Part shown: positions 14,519 through 26,776 of the stretch, in pieces
Layout: each line of letters begins with the position of its first letter
Position numbering within the stretch: position 1 is the first letter of the stretch
NCBI RefSeq assembly: GCF_001544515.1
Contig: NZ_FCOL02000022.1
Span: 1 to 64,000 of the forward strand
Direction: 5' to 3'
DNA: 64,000 bases
From: Caballeronia terrestris
GTDB lineage: Bacteria; Pseudomonadota; Gammaproteobacteria; Burkholderiales; Burkholderiaceae
Notes under the pieces: generated by a model
Told to the model about the DNA's origin: nothing
Database searches by the model: none
The model's input: the letters and a program-made list of their open reading frames with translations, nothing else
Made by a program: the position numbers and the translations under genes

Positions 14519-16366
14519 ATGTCCCGTTCGCTCGAAATTCTCAAGGAAGTATTCGGCTATCCCGCTTTCCGGGGGCAGCAGGCCGACATCGTCGAACACG
14601 TGGCCGCGGGTGGCGATTCGCTGGTTCTGATGCCGACGGGCGGCGGCAAGTCGCTCTGCTATCAGATTCCGGCTCTCGTGCGGCGCGAAGCGGGACTCGG
14701 CGCGGGGATCGTCGTGTCGCCGCTGATCGCACTAATGCAGGATCAAGTGGCGGCGCTTACCGAAGTCGGCGTGCGGGCGTCGTATCTGAATTCGACGCTG
14801 TCGGGCGCCGAAGCCGCCGCGACTGAGCGCGCGCTGCGCAACGGCGACATCGACTTGCTGTACGTCGCGCCCGAACGCTTGATGACGCCGCGCTTCCTGG
14901 ACTTGCTAGAAAGCGCGCCGATCGGTCTGTTCGCAATCGACGAAGCGCATTGCGTGTCGCAATGGGGGCACGACTTCCGGCCTGAGTACATTCAGTTGTC
15001 GGTGTTGCACGAGCGGTTTCCGAACGTGCCGCGCATCGCGCTGACGGCCACCGCCGACGCCATCACGCGCGACGAAATCGTCCACCGTCTGGCGCTCGAC
15101 GACGCCCGTATCTTCGTTTCGAGCTTCGATCGGCCGAATATCCGCTACCGGATCGTCGAAAAGGACAATGCGCGTGCGCAATTGCTCGATTTCATTCGCG
15201 CCGAGCACACGAACAAGGACGGCACGACCGACGCGGGCGTGATCTATTGCCTGTCGCGCCGCAAGGTCGAGGAGACCGCCGAGTGGCTCAAGGGCCAGGG
15301 CGTGCGCGCGCTGCCTTATCACGCGGGCATGGAGTTCGAGACGCGCCAGAAGCATCAGGAGATGTTTCAGCGCGAGGAGGGCATCGTGATGTGCGCGACG
15401 ATCGCCTTCGGCATGGGCATCGACAAGCCGGACGTGCGCTTCGTGGCCCATCTCGATTTGCCGAAGAGCGTCGAGGGCTACTACCAGGAGACGGGGCGCG
15501 CGGGACGCGACGGCATGCCGGCGAACGCGTGGATGACTTACGGTCTCGGTGACGTCGTGCAGCAGCGCAAGATGATCGACGAATCCGACGCCGACGATAC
15601 TCACAAGCGCGTTCAGGGCGGCAAGCTCGACGCGCTGCTCGGCCTGTGCGAGACGGCGTCCTGCCGGCGCGTGCGGCTGCTCGGCTATTTCGGCGAAACG
15701 AGCCAGCCATGCGGCAATTGCGATACGTGTCTCGAACCGCCGGCGTCGTGGGACGCGACGCGCGAGGCGCAGATGGCGCTTTCCTGCGTGTATCGCGCGT
15801 TCAAGGCGAGCGGTTTTCACTTCGGCGCCGGCCATCTGATCGACATCCTGCGCGGCAATCGCACCGAAAAGATGCTGCAGCGCGGGCACGAGAAGCTGTC
15901 GACGTGCGGCGTCGGCGCGACTTTGTCGGAGCCTGAGTGGCGTGCGGTGTTCCGCCAGCTGGTGGCGTTCGGCTACCTCGCCGTCGATCACGACGGTTTC
16001 GGCGCGCTCGTGCTCACCGACGCGAGCAAGCCCGTGCTCAAGGGCGAGCAGAACGTGACGCTGCGCAAATACGTGAAGCCGACGCGCACACGCCAGTCGT
16101 CGGGACGCACGGGCGAGCGCGCCGATCCGACCGCGGGCATGTCGCCGCGTGAAAAGGCGCGCTGGGAGCGGCTACGTTTGTGGCGCGCCGAGACGGCGAA
16201 GTCCGACGGCGTGCCGGCCTACGTCATTTTCCACGACGCGACGCTCGCCGAAATCGCCCGCAACGACCCGGATTCGATCGACGACCTGCGCAATATTCCG
16301 GGCATCGGTGCCCGCAAGCTCGACCGTTTCGGCGACGAACTACTCGAAGTCGCAGGCGCCGATTAG
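14519..16366 (+). CDS. recQ: ATP-dependent DNA helicase RecQ
   Basis: A 615-residue 3'-5' DNA helicase of recombination and fork repair. Walker A is MPTGGGKS (38-45 region) and the DEAH box is at 141-144 in [16 protein letters not shown]. The RecQ zinc-binding segment ([12 protein letters not shown] then CGNCDTC), a winged-helix domain and a C-terminal HRDC domain (about 540-610) follow. The start giving [10 protein letters not shown] matches orthologs; an upstream GTG at 14465 would add 18 residues of unlikely sequence. It is a lone gene between the rpoBC terminator and the str promoter. Confidence 0.95.
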   Translation: MSRSLEILKEVFGYPAFRGQQADIVEHVAAGGDSLVLMPTGGGKSLCYQIPALVRREAGLGAGIVVSPLIALMQDQVAALTEVGVRASYLNSTLSGAEAAATERALRNGDIDLLYVAPERLMTPRFLDLLESAPIGLFAIDEAHCVSQWGHDFRPEYIQLSVLHERFPNVPRIALTATADAITRDEIVHRLALDDARIFVSSFDRPNIRYRIVEKDNARAQLLDFIRAEHTNKDGTTDAGVIYCLSRRKVEETAEWLKGQGVRALPYHAGMEFETRQKHQEMFQREEGIVMCATIAFGMGIDKPDVRFVAHLDLPKSVEGYYQETGRAGRDGMPANAWMTYGLGDVVQQRKMIDESDADDTHKRVQGGKLDALLGLCETASCRRVRLLGYFGETSQPCGNCDTCLEPPASWDATREAQMALSCVYRAFKASGFHFGAGHLIDILRGNRTEKMLQRGHEKLSTCGVGATLSEPEWRAVFRQLVAFGYLAVDHDGFGALVLTDASKPVLKGEQNVTLRKYVKPTRTRQSSGRTGERADPTAGMSPREKARWERLRLWRAETAKSDGVPAYVIFHDATLAEIARNDPDSIDDLRNIPGIGARKLDRFGDELLEVAGAD

Positions 16367-16408
16367 CGGGCAGCAGTGCCGGACATGGCCGGGAAACGCG
16401 GCAATCTA

Positions 16409-16438
16409 TTGACCGGATTAGGATTTCCGGATTATCAT
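16409..16438 (+). promoter_or_regulatory. Probable str operon promoter
   Basis: TTGACC (16409-16414) and TATCAT (16433-16438) are separated by 18 nt. The position, 43 nt after recQ and about 150 nt before rpsL, suits the promoter of rpsL-rpsG-fusA-tuf2. The resulting leader of about 150 nt contains no obvious gene. Confidence 0.55.
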
Positions 16439-16595
16439 GCTAGGTTCTCGTTCTTGGCTCGCTTGCGCACGTCGGAAAGTACCTAAAAGTACTACGGGCG
16501 CCAGCTAAGCAAGCCGGAACCAGAAGCTCGATACACGTCTTTTTCGCTTTGCCCGAAACGGACGTGTCGATTTTGATCAATCTCAGGAATAGACA

Positions 16596-16976
16596 ATGCC
16601 AACCATCAATCAATTGGTTCGCAAAGGCCGCGCTTCCGAAACAGTGAAGAGCAAGTCGCCGGCTTTGCAGGACTGCCCGCAGCGTCGCGGCGTGTGCACC
16701 CGCGTGTACACGACGACGCCGAAGAAGCCGAACTCGGCGCTTCGTAAAGTTGCCAAGGTTCGTCTGACGAACGGCTTCGAAGTCATTTCGTACATCGGTG
16801 GTGAAGGCCACAACCTGCAGGAACACTCGGTCGTGCTGATTCGCGGCGGTCGTGTGAAGGACTTGCCGGGTGTGCGTTACCACATGGTTCGCGGCTCGCT
16901 GGATACCCAGGGCGTCAAGGATCGTAAGCAGGCTCGCTCGAAGTACGGTGCGAAGCGTGCCAAGGCTGGCAAGTAA
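16596..16976 (+). CDS. rpsL: 30S ribosomal protein S12
   Basis: A 126-residue decoding-centre protein. The loop [12 protein letters not shown] carries Lys43 and the second loop [13 protein letters not shown] carries Lys88, the residues that mutate in streptomycin resistance; both are wild type here. Asp89 in the second loop is the usual methylthiolation site. The CXXXXXXC pair CPQRRGVC is at 27-34. It is the first gene of the str operon. Confidence 0.98.
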   Translation: MPTINQLVRKGRASETVKSKSPALQDCPQRRGVCTRVYTTTPKKPNSALRKVAKVRLTNGFEVISYIGGEGHNLQEHSVVLIRGGRVKDLPGVRYHMVRGSLDTQGVKDRKQARSKYGAKRAKAGK

Positions 16977-17149
16977 TTGCCGGTTTGCAGTTTCAGGTCG
17001 CCGAAAGGCGTTCAATGCGGTGGTGCCGGAAACGCCGGTGCTGTCGAGTAAGTGGTCACCCGGCCAAGCTGGTTAATCAAGTGAGATGGATCGGGTTTGT
17101 TGGTGGCCGCGGGGCTTAACGCTCCAACTGAAAAGTTAAAGGAAGAAAC

Positions 17150-17620
17150 ATGCCGCGTCGTCGCGAAGTCCCCAAACGGGAAGTGTTGCCGGATCCGAAA
17201 TTCGGCAACGTAGATGTAGCTAAATTCATGAACGTGCTGATGCTCTCCGGCAAGAAGTCGGTTGCCGAGCGTATCGTGTACGGCGCTTTTGAACAAATCC
17301 AGACGAAGGGTGGCAAGGACCCGCTGGAAGTGTTCACGGTTGCGCTCAACAACGTGAAGCCGGTCGTCGAAGTGAAGAGCCGTCGCGTTGGTGGTGCGAA
17401 CTATCAGGTTCCGGTCGAAGTGCGTCCGTCGCGTCGTATGGCATTGGCGATGCGTTGGCTGCGTGAAGCCGCGAAGAAGCGCAGCGAGAAGTCGATGGCA
17501 CTGCGTCTGGCAGGTGAACTTTCGGAAGCGGCTGAAGGCCGTGGCGGCGCAATGAAGAAGCGCGACGAAGTTCACCGGATGGCAGAAGCCAACAAGGCGT
17601 TCTCGCATTTCCGTTTCTAA
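17150..17620 (+). CDS. rpsG: 30S ribosomal protein S7
   Basis: A 156-residue protein that nucleates assembly of the 30S head and, in E. coli, represses the str operon by binding the rpsL-rpsG intercistronic RNA. Here that interval is 173 nt and contains a small CCGGAAACGCCGG hairpin, so similar control is possible. The product begins [19 protein letters not shown] like orthologs and is of normal length. An AAAGGAAG site precedes the ATG. Confidence 0.97.
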   Translation: MPRRREVPKREVLPDPKFGNVDVAKFMNVLMLSGKKSVAERIVYGAFEQIQTKGGKDPLEVFTVALNNVKPVVEVKSRRVGGANYQVPVEVRPSRRMALAMRWLREAAKKRSEKSMALRLAGELSEAAEGRGGAMKKRDEVHRMAEANKAFSHFRF

Positions 17621-17651
17621 GTCTCACGACCCAGGTCGAACGGAAAAATTC

Positions 17652-17686
17652 CGGGCGGGTGCGCTTTTAAAGCGCCTCGCCCGTTT
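17652..17686 (+). terminator. rpsG-fusA intercistronic hairpin
   Basis: CGGGCG (17652-17657) pairs with CGCCCG (17678-17683), and GCGCTT pairs with AAGCGC inside, followed by only three T. It may be a partial terminator or an mRNA-end stabiliser that lowers fusA relative to rpsLG. Confidence 0.45.
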
Positions 17687-17741
17687 GTGTTAGGACGCGG
17701 CTGGCCACGAGCCGCTGCGTCGACCCAATAAAGGATTCAAA

Positions 17742-19844
<2,103 letters not shown>

Positions 19845-19896
19845 TTCGGCAAGTCGAAAGTCTTTAACCGATCAACATTTTTGAAAGAAGGCAATC

Positions 19897-21087
19897 ATGG
19901 CAAAAGGTAAATTCGAGCGGACCAAGCCGCACGTGAACGTTGGAACGATTGGTCACGTTGACCACGGCAAGACCACGCTGACGGCAGCGATCACGACGGT
20001 GCTGACCAAGAAGTTCGGCGGCGAAGCCAAGGCGTATGACCAGATCGACGCGGCGCCGGAAGAAAAGGCGCGTGGTATCACGATCAACACGGCGCACGTC
20101 GAGTACGAAACGGCTAACCGCCACTACGCACACGTCGATTGCCCGGGTCACGCCGACTATGTGAAGAACATGATCACGGGTGCCGCGCAGATGGACGGCG
20201 CGATCCTGGTGTGTTCGGCCGCCGACGGCCCGATGCCGCAAACGCGTGAGCACATCCTGTTGGCTCGTCAGGTTGGCGTGCCGTACATCATCGTGTTCCT
20301 GAACAAGTGCGACATGGTTGATGATGCCGAGCTGCTCGAGCTCGTCGAAATGGAAGTGCGCGAGCTCCTCTCGAAGTACGACTTCCCGGGCGACGACACG
20401 CCGATCATCAAGGGTTCGGCCAAGCTCGCGCTGGAAGGCGACAAGGGCGAGCTGGGCGAAGTGGCGATCATGAACCTGGCCGACGCACTGGACACGTACA
20501 TCCCGACGCCGGAGCGTGCAGTTGACGGCGCGTTCCTGATGCCGGTGGAAGATGTGTTCTCGATCTCGGGTCGCGGCACGGTGGTGACGGGCCGTATCGA
20601 GCGCGGCGTGGTGAAGGTTGGTGAAGAAATCGAAATCGTTGGTATCAAGCCGACGGTGAAGACGACCTGCACGGGCGTGGAAATGTTCCGCAAGCTGCTC
20701 GACCAAGGTCAAGCGGGCGACAACGTCGGTATCCTGCTGCGCGGCACGAAGCGTGAAGACGTCGAGCGTGGTCAGGTGCTGGCCAAGCCGGGTTCGATCA
20801 ACCCGCACACGCACTTCACGGCAGAGGTGTATGTTCTGTCGAAGGACGAAGGCGGTCGTCACACGCCGTTCTTCAACAACTATCGCCCGCAGTTCTACTT
20901 CCGTACGACGGACGTGACCGGTTCGATCGAGTTGCCGAAGGACAAGGAAATGGTCATGCCGGGCGACAACGTGTCGATCACGGTAAAGCTGATCAACCCG
21001 ATCGCGATGGAAGAAGGCCTGCGCTTCGCCATCCGTGAAGGCGGCCGTACGGTCGGCGCGGGTGTCGTTGCGAAGATTCTCGAGTAA
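19897..21087 (+). CDS. tuf2: Elongation factor Tu, copy 2
   Basis: A 396-residue EF-Tu, last gene of the str operon. It has the same motifs as tuf1 and the expected acidic residue Glu71 (GAA at 20107-20109). A GAAAGAAGG stretch provides the ribosome site. Near-perfect DNA identity to tuf1 starts at codon 3 and ends at the stop codon, while the flanks share nothing, showing that homology is maintained by recombination between copies about 18 kb apart. Confidence 0.98.
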   Translation: MAKGKFERTKPHVNVGTIGHVDHGKTTLTAAITTVLTKKFGGEAKAYDQIDAAPEEKARGITINTAHVEYETANRHYAHVDCPGHADYVKNMITGAAQMDGAILVCSAADGPMPQTREHILLARQVGVPYIIVFLNKCDMVDDAELLELVEMEVRELLSKYDFPGDDTPIIKGSAKLALEGDKGELGEVAIMNLADALDTYIPTPERAVDGAFLMPVEDVFSISGRGTVVTGRIERGVVKVGEEIEIVGIKPTVKTTCTGVEMFRKLLDQGQAGDNVGILLRGTKREDVERGQVLAKPGSINPHTHFTAEVYVLSKDEGGRHTPFFNNYRPQFYFRTTDVTGSIELPKDKEMVMPGDNVSITVKLINPIAMEEGLRFAIREGGRTVGAGVVAKILE

Positions 21088-21133
21088 AATCGAAGCCTTG
21101 CCTGTAGTTGATGTAAAGAAGTAACGTGCCCGG

Positions 21134-21166
21134 GGCCGGGCGTCCTCCCTCAGCGGATTCCCGGCC
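21134..21166 (+). promoter_or_regulatory. Hairpin in the rpsJ leader
   Basis: GGCCGGG (21134-21140) pairs with CCCGGCC (21160-21166) around a 19-nt loop in the 139-nt tuf2-rpsJ interval. It may be a weak terminator (TCTTTT follows after a short gap) or part of an S10 operon leader. I found no convincing -35/-10 pair in the interval. Confidence 0.4.
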
Positions 21167-21226
21167 TCACGCTCTTTTACCAAATCGGCGGCGCAATACC
21201 GCCTCGCTCTTTTTCAAGGAATCGTC

Positions 21227-21538
21227 ATGCAGAACCAGAAAATCCGCATTCGCCTGAAGGCTTTCGACTATCGTCTGATCGATCAATCGGCGGCTGAAAT
21301 CGTCGATACCGCGAAGCGGACTGGCGCAATTGTTCGTGGTCCGGTGCCGCTGCCGACCCGCATCCAACGCTTTGACATCCTGCGTTCGCCGCACGTCAAC
21401 AAGACGTCGCGCGATCAGCTCGAAATTCGTACGCACCAACGCCTGATGGACATCGTCGATCCGACGGACAAGACCGTCGACGCGCTGATGAAGCTCGACT
21501 TGCCGGCTGGCGTCGACGTCGAAATCAAGTTGCAGTAA
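21227..21538 (+). CDS. rpsJ: 30S ribosomal protein S10 (NusE)
   Basis: A 103-residue protein of the 30S head that also acts as NusE in antitermination and in NusG-ribosome coupling. It reads [20 protein letters not shown] and carries the family block [20 protein letters not shown]. An AAGGA site precedes the ATG. A 199-nt interval with its own promoter separates it from rplC, so S10 can be expressed apart from the following genes. Confidence 0.97.
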   Translation: MQNQKIRIRLKAFDYRLIDQSAAEIVDTAKRTGAIVRGPVPLPTRIQRFDILRSPHVNKTSRDQLEIRTHQRLMDIVDPTDKTVDALMKLDLPAGVDVEIKLQ

Positions 21539-21588
21539 GGTAGTAAATCGACGCCTGGCGAGCCTGGCGACGCTAAGTCTTTGATTGC

Positions 21589-21630
21589 TTGCGGAAAACG
21601 AAAAGCCTTGCTATACTTCAAGGCTTTTCG
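21589..21630 (+). promoter_or_regulatory. rplC promoter inside a perfect inverted repeat
   Basis: TTGCGG (21589-21594), a 17-nt spacer and TATACT (21612-21617) form a good sigma70 promoter. The -10 box lies in the 8-nt loop of a 12-bp perfect inverted repeat, CGAAAAGCCTTG (21599-21610) and CAAGGCTTTTCG (21619-21630). In RNA read from rpsJ this would be a hairpin ending in TTTT; RNA started here would begin inside the 3' arm. The leader to rplC is about 115 nt. Confidence 0.6.
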
Positions 21631-21737
21631 CGCATTTGCGCAAAAAAGCTGGCTCGAATTCACGCGTTTCAGCGGATTTTGAGGCCGGCATTTTGTAAAT
21701 CAGCCCCGACCAATCGCAGTTGGGAATGGAGAAAACG

Positions 21738-22397
21738 ATGAGCCTTGGACTCGTAGGTCGCAAGGTTGGCATGACCCGTATCTTTACGCCTGAAGGGGAC
21801 TCAATTCCCGTCACCGTACTGGACGTGTCGGACAACCGCGTGACGCAGATCAAGACCGTTGAAACGGATGGTTATACCGCCGTTCAGGTTGCATTCGGCG
21901 CTCGCCGCGCATCGCGCGTGACGAAGCCGCTGGCAGGTCACCTTGCCAAAGCCGGTGTTCAAGCCGGTGAAGTCCTCAAAGAATTTCAAATCGATGCCGC
22001 GAAGGCTGCCGAGTTGTCGAGCGGCGCCGTGATCGGTACGGATCTTTTCGAAGTTGGCCAGAAAGTCGACGTGCAAGGCGTGTCGATCGGTAAGGGCTAC
22101 GCCGGTACCATCAAGCGCTACAACTTCGCATCGGGCCGCGCATCGCACGGTAACTCGCGTTCGCACAACGTCCCGGGTTCGATCGGTATGGCGCAGGATC
22201 CGGGTCGTGTTTTCCCGGGTAAGCGCATGACCGGTCACATGGGTGACGACACGGTTACCGTGCAAAACCTCGTAATCGCTCGCATCGACGCTGACCGCAA
22301 CCTGTTGCTGGTTCGTGGCGCCGTTCCGGGTGCCAAAGGCGGCAAAGTGTTCGTGACGCCGGCAATCAAGGCGCGCGCTGTGAAAGGAGCGAAATAA
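21738..22397 (+). CDS. rplC: 50S ribosomal protein L3
   Basis: A 219-residue protein that starts 50S assembly and reaches the peptidyl-transferase centre. I use the ATG at 21738 ([16 protein letters not shown]), preceded by a GGAGAA site, instead of the in-frame ATG six codons upstream. The central loop with [20 protein letters not shown] contains the Gln methylated by PrmB in relatives. The stop overlaps the rplD start by one base. Confidence 0.97.
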   Translation: MSLGLVGRKVGMTRIFTPEGDSIPVTVLDVSDNRVTQIKTVETDGYTAVQVAFGARRASRVTKPLAGHLAKAGVQAGEVLKEFQIDAAKAAELSSGAVIGTDLFEVGQKVDVQGVSIGKGYAGTIKRYNFASGRASHGNSRSHNVPGSIGMAQDPGRVFPGKRMTGHMGDDTVTVQNLVIARIDADRNLLLVRGAVPGAKGGKVFVTPAIKARAVKGAK

Positions 22398-23017
22398 TGG
22401 AACTTAAGCTCCTGAATGCCAATGGTCAGGAAGGCGCAGGCGTGAACGCATCGGACGTCGTGTTCGGTCGCGATTACAACGAAGCCCTGATTCATCAGGT
22501 CGTCGTGGCTTATCAAGCCAACGCACGCAGCGGTAACCGCGCGCAGAAGGACCGTGAGCAAGTCAAGCACACGACCAAGAAGCCGTGGCGTCAAAAGGGT
22601 ACGGGCCGCGCTCGTGCCGGTATGTCGTCGAGCCCGTTGTGGCGCGGCGGTGGTCGTATCTTCCCGAATTCGCCGGAAGAAAACTTTTCGCACAAGGTCA
22701 ACAAAAAGATGCATCGCGCAGGTCTCTGCTCGATCTTCTCGCAGCTGGCCCGCGAAGGCCGCATCTCGGTTGTCGACGAGCTCACGCTCGAAGCGCCGAA
22801 GACCAAGCTGTTGGCCGAGAAATTCAAGGCGATGGGTCTCGAGTCTGTGTTGGTCATTACCGATACGGTCGACGAAAACCTGTACCTCGCGTCGCGCAAC
22901 CTCGCCCATGTGGCAGTTGTCGAGCCGCGTTACGCCGACCCGCTCTCGTTGATCTACTTCAAGAAGATCCTGATTACGAAGGCTGCGGTCGCCCAGATCG
23001 AGGAGTTGCTGTCATGA
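22397..23017 (+). CDS. rplD: 50S ribosomal protein L4
   Basis: A 206-residue protein lining the exit tunnel; in E. coli it also represses the S10 operon. The tunnel loop [20 protein letters not shown] is intact, with no macrolide-resistance change that I recognise. Its A of ATG is the last base of the rplC stop, and its stop overlaps the rplW start (ATGA), so the three genes are coupled. Confidence 0.97.
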   Translation: MELKLLNANGQEGAGVNASDVVFGRDYNEALIHQVVVAYQANARSGNRAQKDREQVKHTTKKPWRQKGTGRARAGMSSSPLWRGGGRIFPNSPEENFSHKVNKKMHRAGLCSIFSQLAREGRISVVDELTLEAPKTKLLAEKFKAMGLESVLVITDTVDENLYLASRNLAHVAVVEPRYADPLSLIYFKKILITKAAVAQIEELLS

Positions 23018-23328
23018 GCGAGATTCGCAAGAACGACCATCGTTTGATGCAGGTCCTGCTCGCGCCGGTGGTCTCCGAAAAGGCGACGCTGGTGGCCGAC
23101 AAGAACGAGCAAGTTGTGTTCGAAGTCGCGCCCGATGCCACGAAGCAGGAAGTGAAGGCTGCCGTCGAGCTGCTGTTCAAGGTGGAAGTCAATTCCGTCA
23201 ACGTGCTGGTCACGAAGGGCAAAGCCAAGCGCTTTGGCCGGTTCATGGGCAAGCGCAAGGACGTGAAGAAGGCGTATGTCTGCTTGAAGCCCGGCCAGGA
23301 AATCAACTTTGAAGCGGAGGCCAAGTAA
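23014..23328 (+). CDS. rplW: 50S ribosomal protein L23
   Basis: A 104-residue protein at the tunnel exit, docking site for trigger factor and SRP. The ATG at 23014 overlaps the rplD stop by four bases and gives [20 protein letters not shown]. The extended loop [20 protein letters not shown] is typical. It lies two bases upstream of rplB. Confidence 0.97.
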   Translation: MSEIRKNDHRLMQVLLAPVVSEKATLVADKNEQVVFEVAPDATKQEVKAAVELLFKVEVNSVNVLVTKGKAKRFGRFMGKRKDVKKAYVCLKPGQEINFEAEAK

Positions 23329-23330
23329 TC

Positions 23331-24158
23331 ATGGCAATCGTAAAAGTTAAGCCGACATCGCCGGGTCGCCGCGCGATGGTCAAGGTGGTGAACAAGGACC
23401 TGTACAAGGGCAAGCCGCACGCAGCGCTGCTCGACTCGCAGTCCGTCACAGCTGGCCGTAACAACAACGGCCGTATCACGACCCGTCATAAGGGTGGTGG
23501 TCACAAGCAACATTACCGCCTCGTCGATTTTCGTCGCAACAAGGACGGCATTCCGGCAAAGGTCGAGCGTCTCGAGTACGACCCGAACCGTAGCGCGAAC
23601 ATCGCGCTGGTTCTGTACGCGGATGGCGAGCGCAAGTACATCATCGCTCCGAAGGGCGTGACGGTTGGTCAGCAGTTGCTGTCGGGTTCGGAAGCTCCGA
23701 TCCGTGCAGGCAACACGCTGCCGATCCGTAACATCCCGGTCGGTACGACGATTCACTGCATCGAAATGCTGCCGGGCAAGGGCGCGCAGATCGCGCGATC
23801 GGCTGGTACGTCGGCGATGCTGCTGGCTCGCGAGGGCACGTACGCGCAGGTTCGCCTGCGTTCGGGCGAAATCCGCCGCGTGCACATCGAGTGCCGCGCG
23901 ACGATTGGTGAAGTGGGCAACGAAGAGCATAGCCTCCGTCAAATCGGTAAGGCTGGCGCGAACCGCTGGCGCGGTATCCGCCCGACGGTGCGTGGCGTTG
24001 CGATGAACCCGGTCGATCACCCGCACGGTGGTGGTGAAGGTAAGACGGCAGCAGGTCGCGATCCGGTCAGCCCGTGGGGCACGCCGGCCAAGGGTTATCG
24101 CACCCGCAGCAACAAGCGCACGACGACGATGATCGTTCAGCGCCGTCACAAGCGCTAA
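23331..24158 (+). CDS. rplB: 50S ribosomal protein L2
   Basis: A 275-residue protein required for subunit joining and peptidyl-transferase activity. The conserved HPHGGGEG loop with the functionally important His lies at about 229-236, preceded by [10 protein letters not shown]. Length and the basic tail [18 protein letters not shown] are normal. Confidence 0.98.
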   Translation: MAIVKVKPTSPGRRAMVKVVNKDLYKGKPHAALLDSQSVTAGRNNNGRITTRHKGGGHKQHYRLVDFRRNKDGIPAKVERLEYDPNRSANIALVLYADGERKYIIAPKGVTVGQQLLSGSEAPIRAGNTLPIRNIPVGTTIHCIEMLPGKGAQIARSAGTSAMLLAREGTYAQVRLRSGEIRRVHIECRATIGEVGNEEHSLRQIGKAGANRWRGIRPTVRGVAMNPVDHPHGGGEGKTAAGRDPVSPWGTPAKGYRTRSNKRTTTMIVQRRHKR

Positions 24159-24168
24159 GGAGTAGGCA

Positions 24169-24444
24169 ATGGCACGTTCTGTTAAAAAAGGTCCGTTCTG
24201 CGACGCCCATTTGCTGAAGAAAGTTGAGGCGGCTGCAGCTTCGCGTGACAAGAAGCCGATCAAAACCTGGTCGCGTCGTTCGACGATTCTCCCGGATTTC
24301 ATCGGTCTGACGATTGCCGTGCATAACGGCCGTCAACACGTTCCGGTGTATGTGTCGGAAAACATGGTCGGCCACAAACTTGGCGAGTTCGCATTGACCC
24401 GTACGTTCAAGGGTCATGCAGCCGACAAGAAGGCCAAGAAATAA
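24169..24444 (+). CDS. rpsS: 30S ribosomal protein S19
   Basis: A 91-residue head protein that contacts S13 and the intersubunit bridge. It reads [20 protein letters not shown] and carries [20 protein letters not shown] and the [16 protein letters not shown] signature. A TAAGGAG site precedes it. Confidence 0.97.
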   Translation: MARSVKKGPFCDAHLLKKVEAAAASRDKKPIKTWSRRSTILPDFIGLTIAVHNGRQHVPVYVSENMVGHKLGEFALTRTFKGHAADKKAKK

Positions 24445-24456
24445 GGGGCTATCAAG

Positions 24457-24786
24457 ATGGAAGTAAAAGCTATTCATCGCGGTGCCCGCATCTCGGCGCA
24501 GAAAACGCGCCTTGTGGCTGACCAGATCCGTGGTTTGCCGGTCGACAAGGCGCTGAACGTTCTGACGTTCTCGCCGAAGAAGGCGGCGGGTATCGTCAAG
24601 AAGGTCGTGTTGTCTGCGATCGCAAATGCGGAGCACAACGAAGGCGCTGATATCGACGAGCTCAAGATCACGAGCATCATGGTCGACAAGGCTGCGTCGC
24701 TGAAGCGTTTCACCGCGCGCGCTAAAGGCCGCGGTAACCGCATCGAGAAGCAATCGTGTCACATCACTGTGACGGTCGGGAATTAA
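24457..24786 (+). CDS. rplV: 50S ribosomal protein L22
   Basis: A 109-residue protein whose long beta-hairpin reaches into the exit tunnel. The hairpin region [20 protein letters not shown] (about 83-102) is intact with no deletion of the type that gives macrolide resistance. It starts 12 nt after rpsS and ends 11 nt before rpsC. Confidence 0.97.
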   Translation: MEVKAIHRGARISAQKTRLVADQIRGLPVDKALNVLTFSPKKAAGIVKKVVLSAIANAEHNEGADIDELKITSIMVDKAASLKRFTARAKGRGNRIEKQSCHITVTVGN

Positions 24787-24797
24787 GGAGCCATACG

Positions 24798-25595
24798 ATG
24801 GGACAGAAAATTCATCCGACAGGCTTCCGCTTGGCCGTCAGCCGTAATTGGGCTTCGCGTTGGTACGCGAATAACAACAATTTCGCGTCGATGCTGCAGG
24901 AAGACATCGGTGTTCGTGAATACCTGAAGAAGAAGCTGAAGAACGCTTCGGTTGGTCGGGTCGTCATCGAGCGTCCGGCGAAGAACGCGCGCATCACGAT
25001 TTACAGCTCGCGTCCTGGTGTTGTCATCGGTAAGAAGGGCGAGGACATCGAACTGTTGAAGTCGGAACTCCAGAAGCGCATGGGCGTTCCGGTTCACGTC
25101 AACATCGAAGAAATCCGCAAACCGGAAACCGACGCGCAACTTATCGCCGATTCGATCACGCAACAGCTCGAGCGCCGGATCATGTTCCGCCGTGCGATGA
25201 AGCGTGCGATGCAAAACGCGATGCGTCTGGGTGCCCAAGGCATCAAGATCATGAGCGCCGGCCGTTTGAACGGTATTGAAATCGCCCGTACCGAGTGGTA
25301 TCGCGAAGGTCGCGTGCCCCTCCATACGCTGCGCGCCGATATCGACTACGCAACGTCGGAAGCGAAGACCACGTACGGCATCATCGGCGTGAAGGTATGG
25401 GTCTACAAGGGCGACACGCTGGGCCGTAACGATGCACCGGTGGTCGAAGAAGTGGCCGAAGACAAGCGTCCGCGCCGTAACGCACGTCCGGGTGGCGATC
25501 GCCGTCCGCGTCGCGATGGTGAAGGTGGCGGTCCGGCAGGTGCACGCCGTGGCGCCCCCCGTCGTGCTGGCGGTGACGGGAAGACTGGAGAATAA
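24798..25595 (+). CDS. rpsC: 30S ribosomal protein S3
   Basis: A 265-residue mRNA-entry protein, longer than the 233 residues of E. coli. The KH domain with GKKGEDIE lies near 76-83, and the mRNA-entry basic patch [19 protein letters not shown] near 128-146. The last about 40 residues form a Gly/Arg/Pro-rich basic tail, a known feature of betaproteobacterial S3. The ATG at 24798 follows a TAAGGAG site and gives [12 protein letters not shown]. Confidence 0.97.
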   Translation: MGQKIHPTGFRLAVSRNWASRWYANNNNFASMLQEDIGVREYLKKKLKNASVGRVVIERPAKNARITIYSSRPGVVIGKKGEDIELLKSELQKRMGVPVHVNIEEIRKPETDAQLIADSITQQLERRIMFRRAMKRAMQNAMRLGAQGIKIMSAGRLNGIEIARTEWYREGRVPLHTLRADIDYATSEAKTTYGIIGVKVWVYKGDTLGRNDAPVVEEVAEDKRPRRNARPGGDRRPRRDGEGGGPAGARRGAPRRAGGDGKTGE

Positions 25596-25597
25596 CG

Positions 25598-26014
25598 ATG
25601 CTGCAACCGAAACGCAGAAAGTATCGCAAAGAGCAGAAGGGTCGTAACACCGGTAAGGCGACGCGCGGCAACGCCGTGTCGTTCGGTGAATACGGCCTGA
25701 AGGCCATCGGTCGTGGCCGTTTGACCGCGCGCCAAATCGAAGCGGCACGTCGTGCAATGACGCGTCACATCAAGCGCGGCGGCCGTATCTGGATCCGCAT
25801 TTTCCCGGACAAGCCGATCTCGCAAAAGCCGGCTGAAGTACGGATGGGTAACGGTAAGGGTAACCCTGAGTACTACGTCGCAGAGATTCAACCGGGCAAG
25901 ATGCTGTACGAAATGGACGGTGTTACCGAGGAACTGGCACGTGAAGCGTTCCGTCTGGCTGCAGCGAAGCTGCCGCTCAAGACGTACTTCGTCTCGCGCC
26001 AGCTCGGCGCCTAA
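25598..26014 (+). CDS. rplP: 50S ribosomal protein L16
   Basis: A 138-residue protein near the A-site tRNA elbow. It begins [17 protein letters not shown] and includes [20 protein letters not shown] with the Arg hydroxylated by YcfD/RoxA in some species. It lies two bases after the rpsC stop. Confidence 0.97.
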   Translation: MLQPKRRKYRKEQKGRNTGKATRGNAVSFGEYGLKAIGRGRLTARQIEAARRAMTRHIKRGGRIWIRIFPDKPISQKPAEVRMGNGKGNPEYYVAEIQPGKMLYEMDGVTEELAREAFRLAAAKLPLKTYFVSRQLGA

Positions 26015-26024
26015 GGAGTGAATG

Positions 26025-26219
26025 ATGAAGGCTTCTGAACTTCACCAGAAAGACCAGGCCGCGCTCAACAAAGAGCTGACGGACCTGCTGAAGGCGCAAT
26101 TCGGCCTGCGCATGCAACTCGCGACGCAGCAGCTCACGAACACGAGCCAGCTGAAGAAGGTTCGTCGCGACATCGCACGTGTGCGGACCGTCCTGACTGA
26201 GAAGGCGAACCAGAAATGA
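26025..26219 (+). CDS. rpmC: 50S ribosomal protein L29
   Basis: A 64-residue helical protein at the tunnel exit. Two adjacent in-frame ATGs exist (26022 and 26025). The AAGGAG at 26013-26018 is 6 nt from the second and only 3 nt from the first, so I choose the second, giving [11 protein letters not shown]. The signature [20 protein letters not shown] is present. The stop overlaps the rpsQ ATG (ATGA). Confidence 0.95.
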   Translation: MKASELHQKDQAALNKELTDLLKAQFGLRMQLATQQLTNTSQLKKVRRDIARVRTVLTEKANQK

Positions 26220-26488
26220 ACGATAGCGTAAAAACCTCGCTCAAGCGGACGCTGGTCGGCAAGGTCGTCAGCAACAAGATGGACAAGACGGTCACCGTGC
26301 TGGTCGAGCACCGTGTGAAGCATCCGATCTACGGCAAGTACGTCGTGCGCTCGAAGAAGTATCACGCGCATGACGACGCGAACACGTACAACGAAGGCGA
26401 TCTCGTTGAAATTCAGGAAACGCGTCCGATTTCGAAGACGAAGGCCTGGGTTGTGTCAAAGCTGGTTGAAGCGGCTCGCGTGATCTAA
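26216..26488 (+). CDS. rpsQ: 30S ribosomal protein S17
   Basis: A 90-residue primary 16S-binding protein with an OB fold. It carries [20 protein letters not shown] and the [16 protein letters not shown] segment. It overlaps rpmC by four bases and is the last gene before the rplN promoter interval. Confidence 0.97.
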   Translation: MNDSVKTSLKRTLVGKVVSNKMDKTVTVLVEHRVKHPIYGKYVVRSKKYHAHDDANTYNEGDLVEIQETRPISKTKAWVVSKLVEAARVI

Positions 26489-26528
26489 CCGGCAAATGCG
26501 GTAAAAGTAGTATCGCAGTAACTTTCGC

Positions 26529-26565
26529 TTGCAAGACCGAGGTTGTGAGTTATAATCTCGGTCTT
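26529..26565 (+). promoter_or_regulatory. rplN (spc operon) promoter inside an inverted repeat
   Basis: TTGCAA (26529-26534), a 16-nt spacer and a perfect TATAAT (26551-26556) form a strong promoter. The -10 box is enclosed by the 9-bp perfect repeat AAGACCGAG (26533-26541) and CTCGGTCTT (26557-26565). Transcription would start around 26563, leaving a leader of about 210 nt before rplN. Confidence 0.7.
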
Positions 26566-26776
26566 CCCTCTTTGTGGGAGCCCCGTCGCGGGCGAAGTTG
26601 GTGGGGGAAGCCGGTCCGGGCGCCATGCCTGTGCCGACAGATTCACCGGATTGCGATGGCGGGTTTCGTCTGCCCTCGCTGCCTGTTCTAACCCAAGCAG
26701 CCGATTGGCTGACGGGACCAAGACTGACCGGATGCGCCATGGTGGTGCACTCGGATTAAGTTGGGAAAGATAAACC
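26566..26776 (+). promoter_or_regulatory. Long rplN leader of unknown function
   Basis: About 210 nt of GC-rich RNA lie between the promoter and rplN. It contains no gene that I can support: an open frame from a GTG at 26574 has no ribosome site. The length suggests a regulatory leader, possibly for a ribosomal protein repressor, but I cannot recognise a known class. A GGGAAAG site serves rplN at the end. Confidence 0.35.

Noticed and set aside
26574-26759. 61-codon frame in the rplN leader
   Set aside because: It starts at GTG without a ribosome site and shows no family resemblance; the region is better read as untranslated leader.
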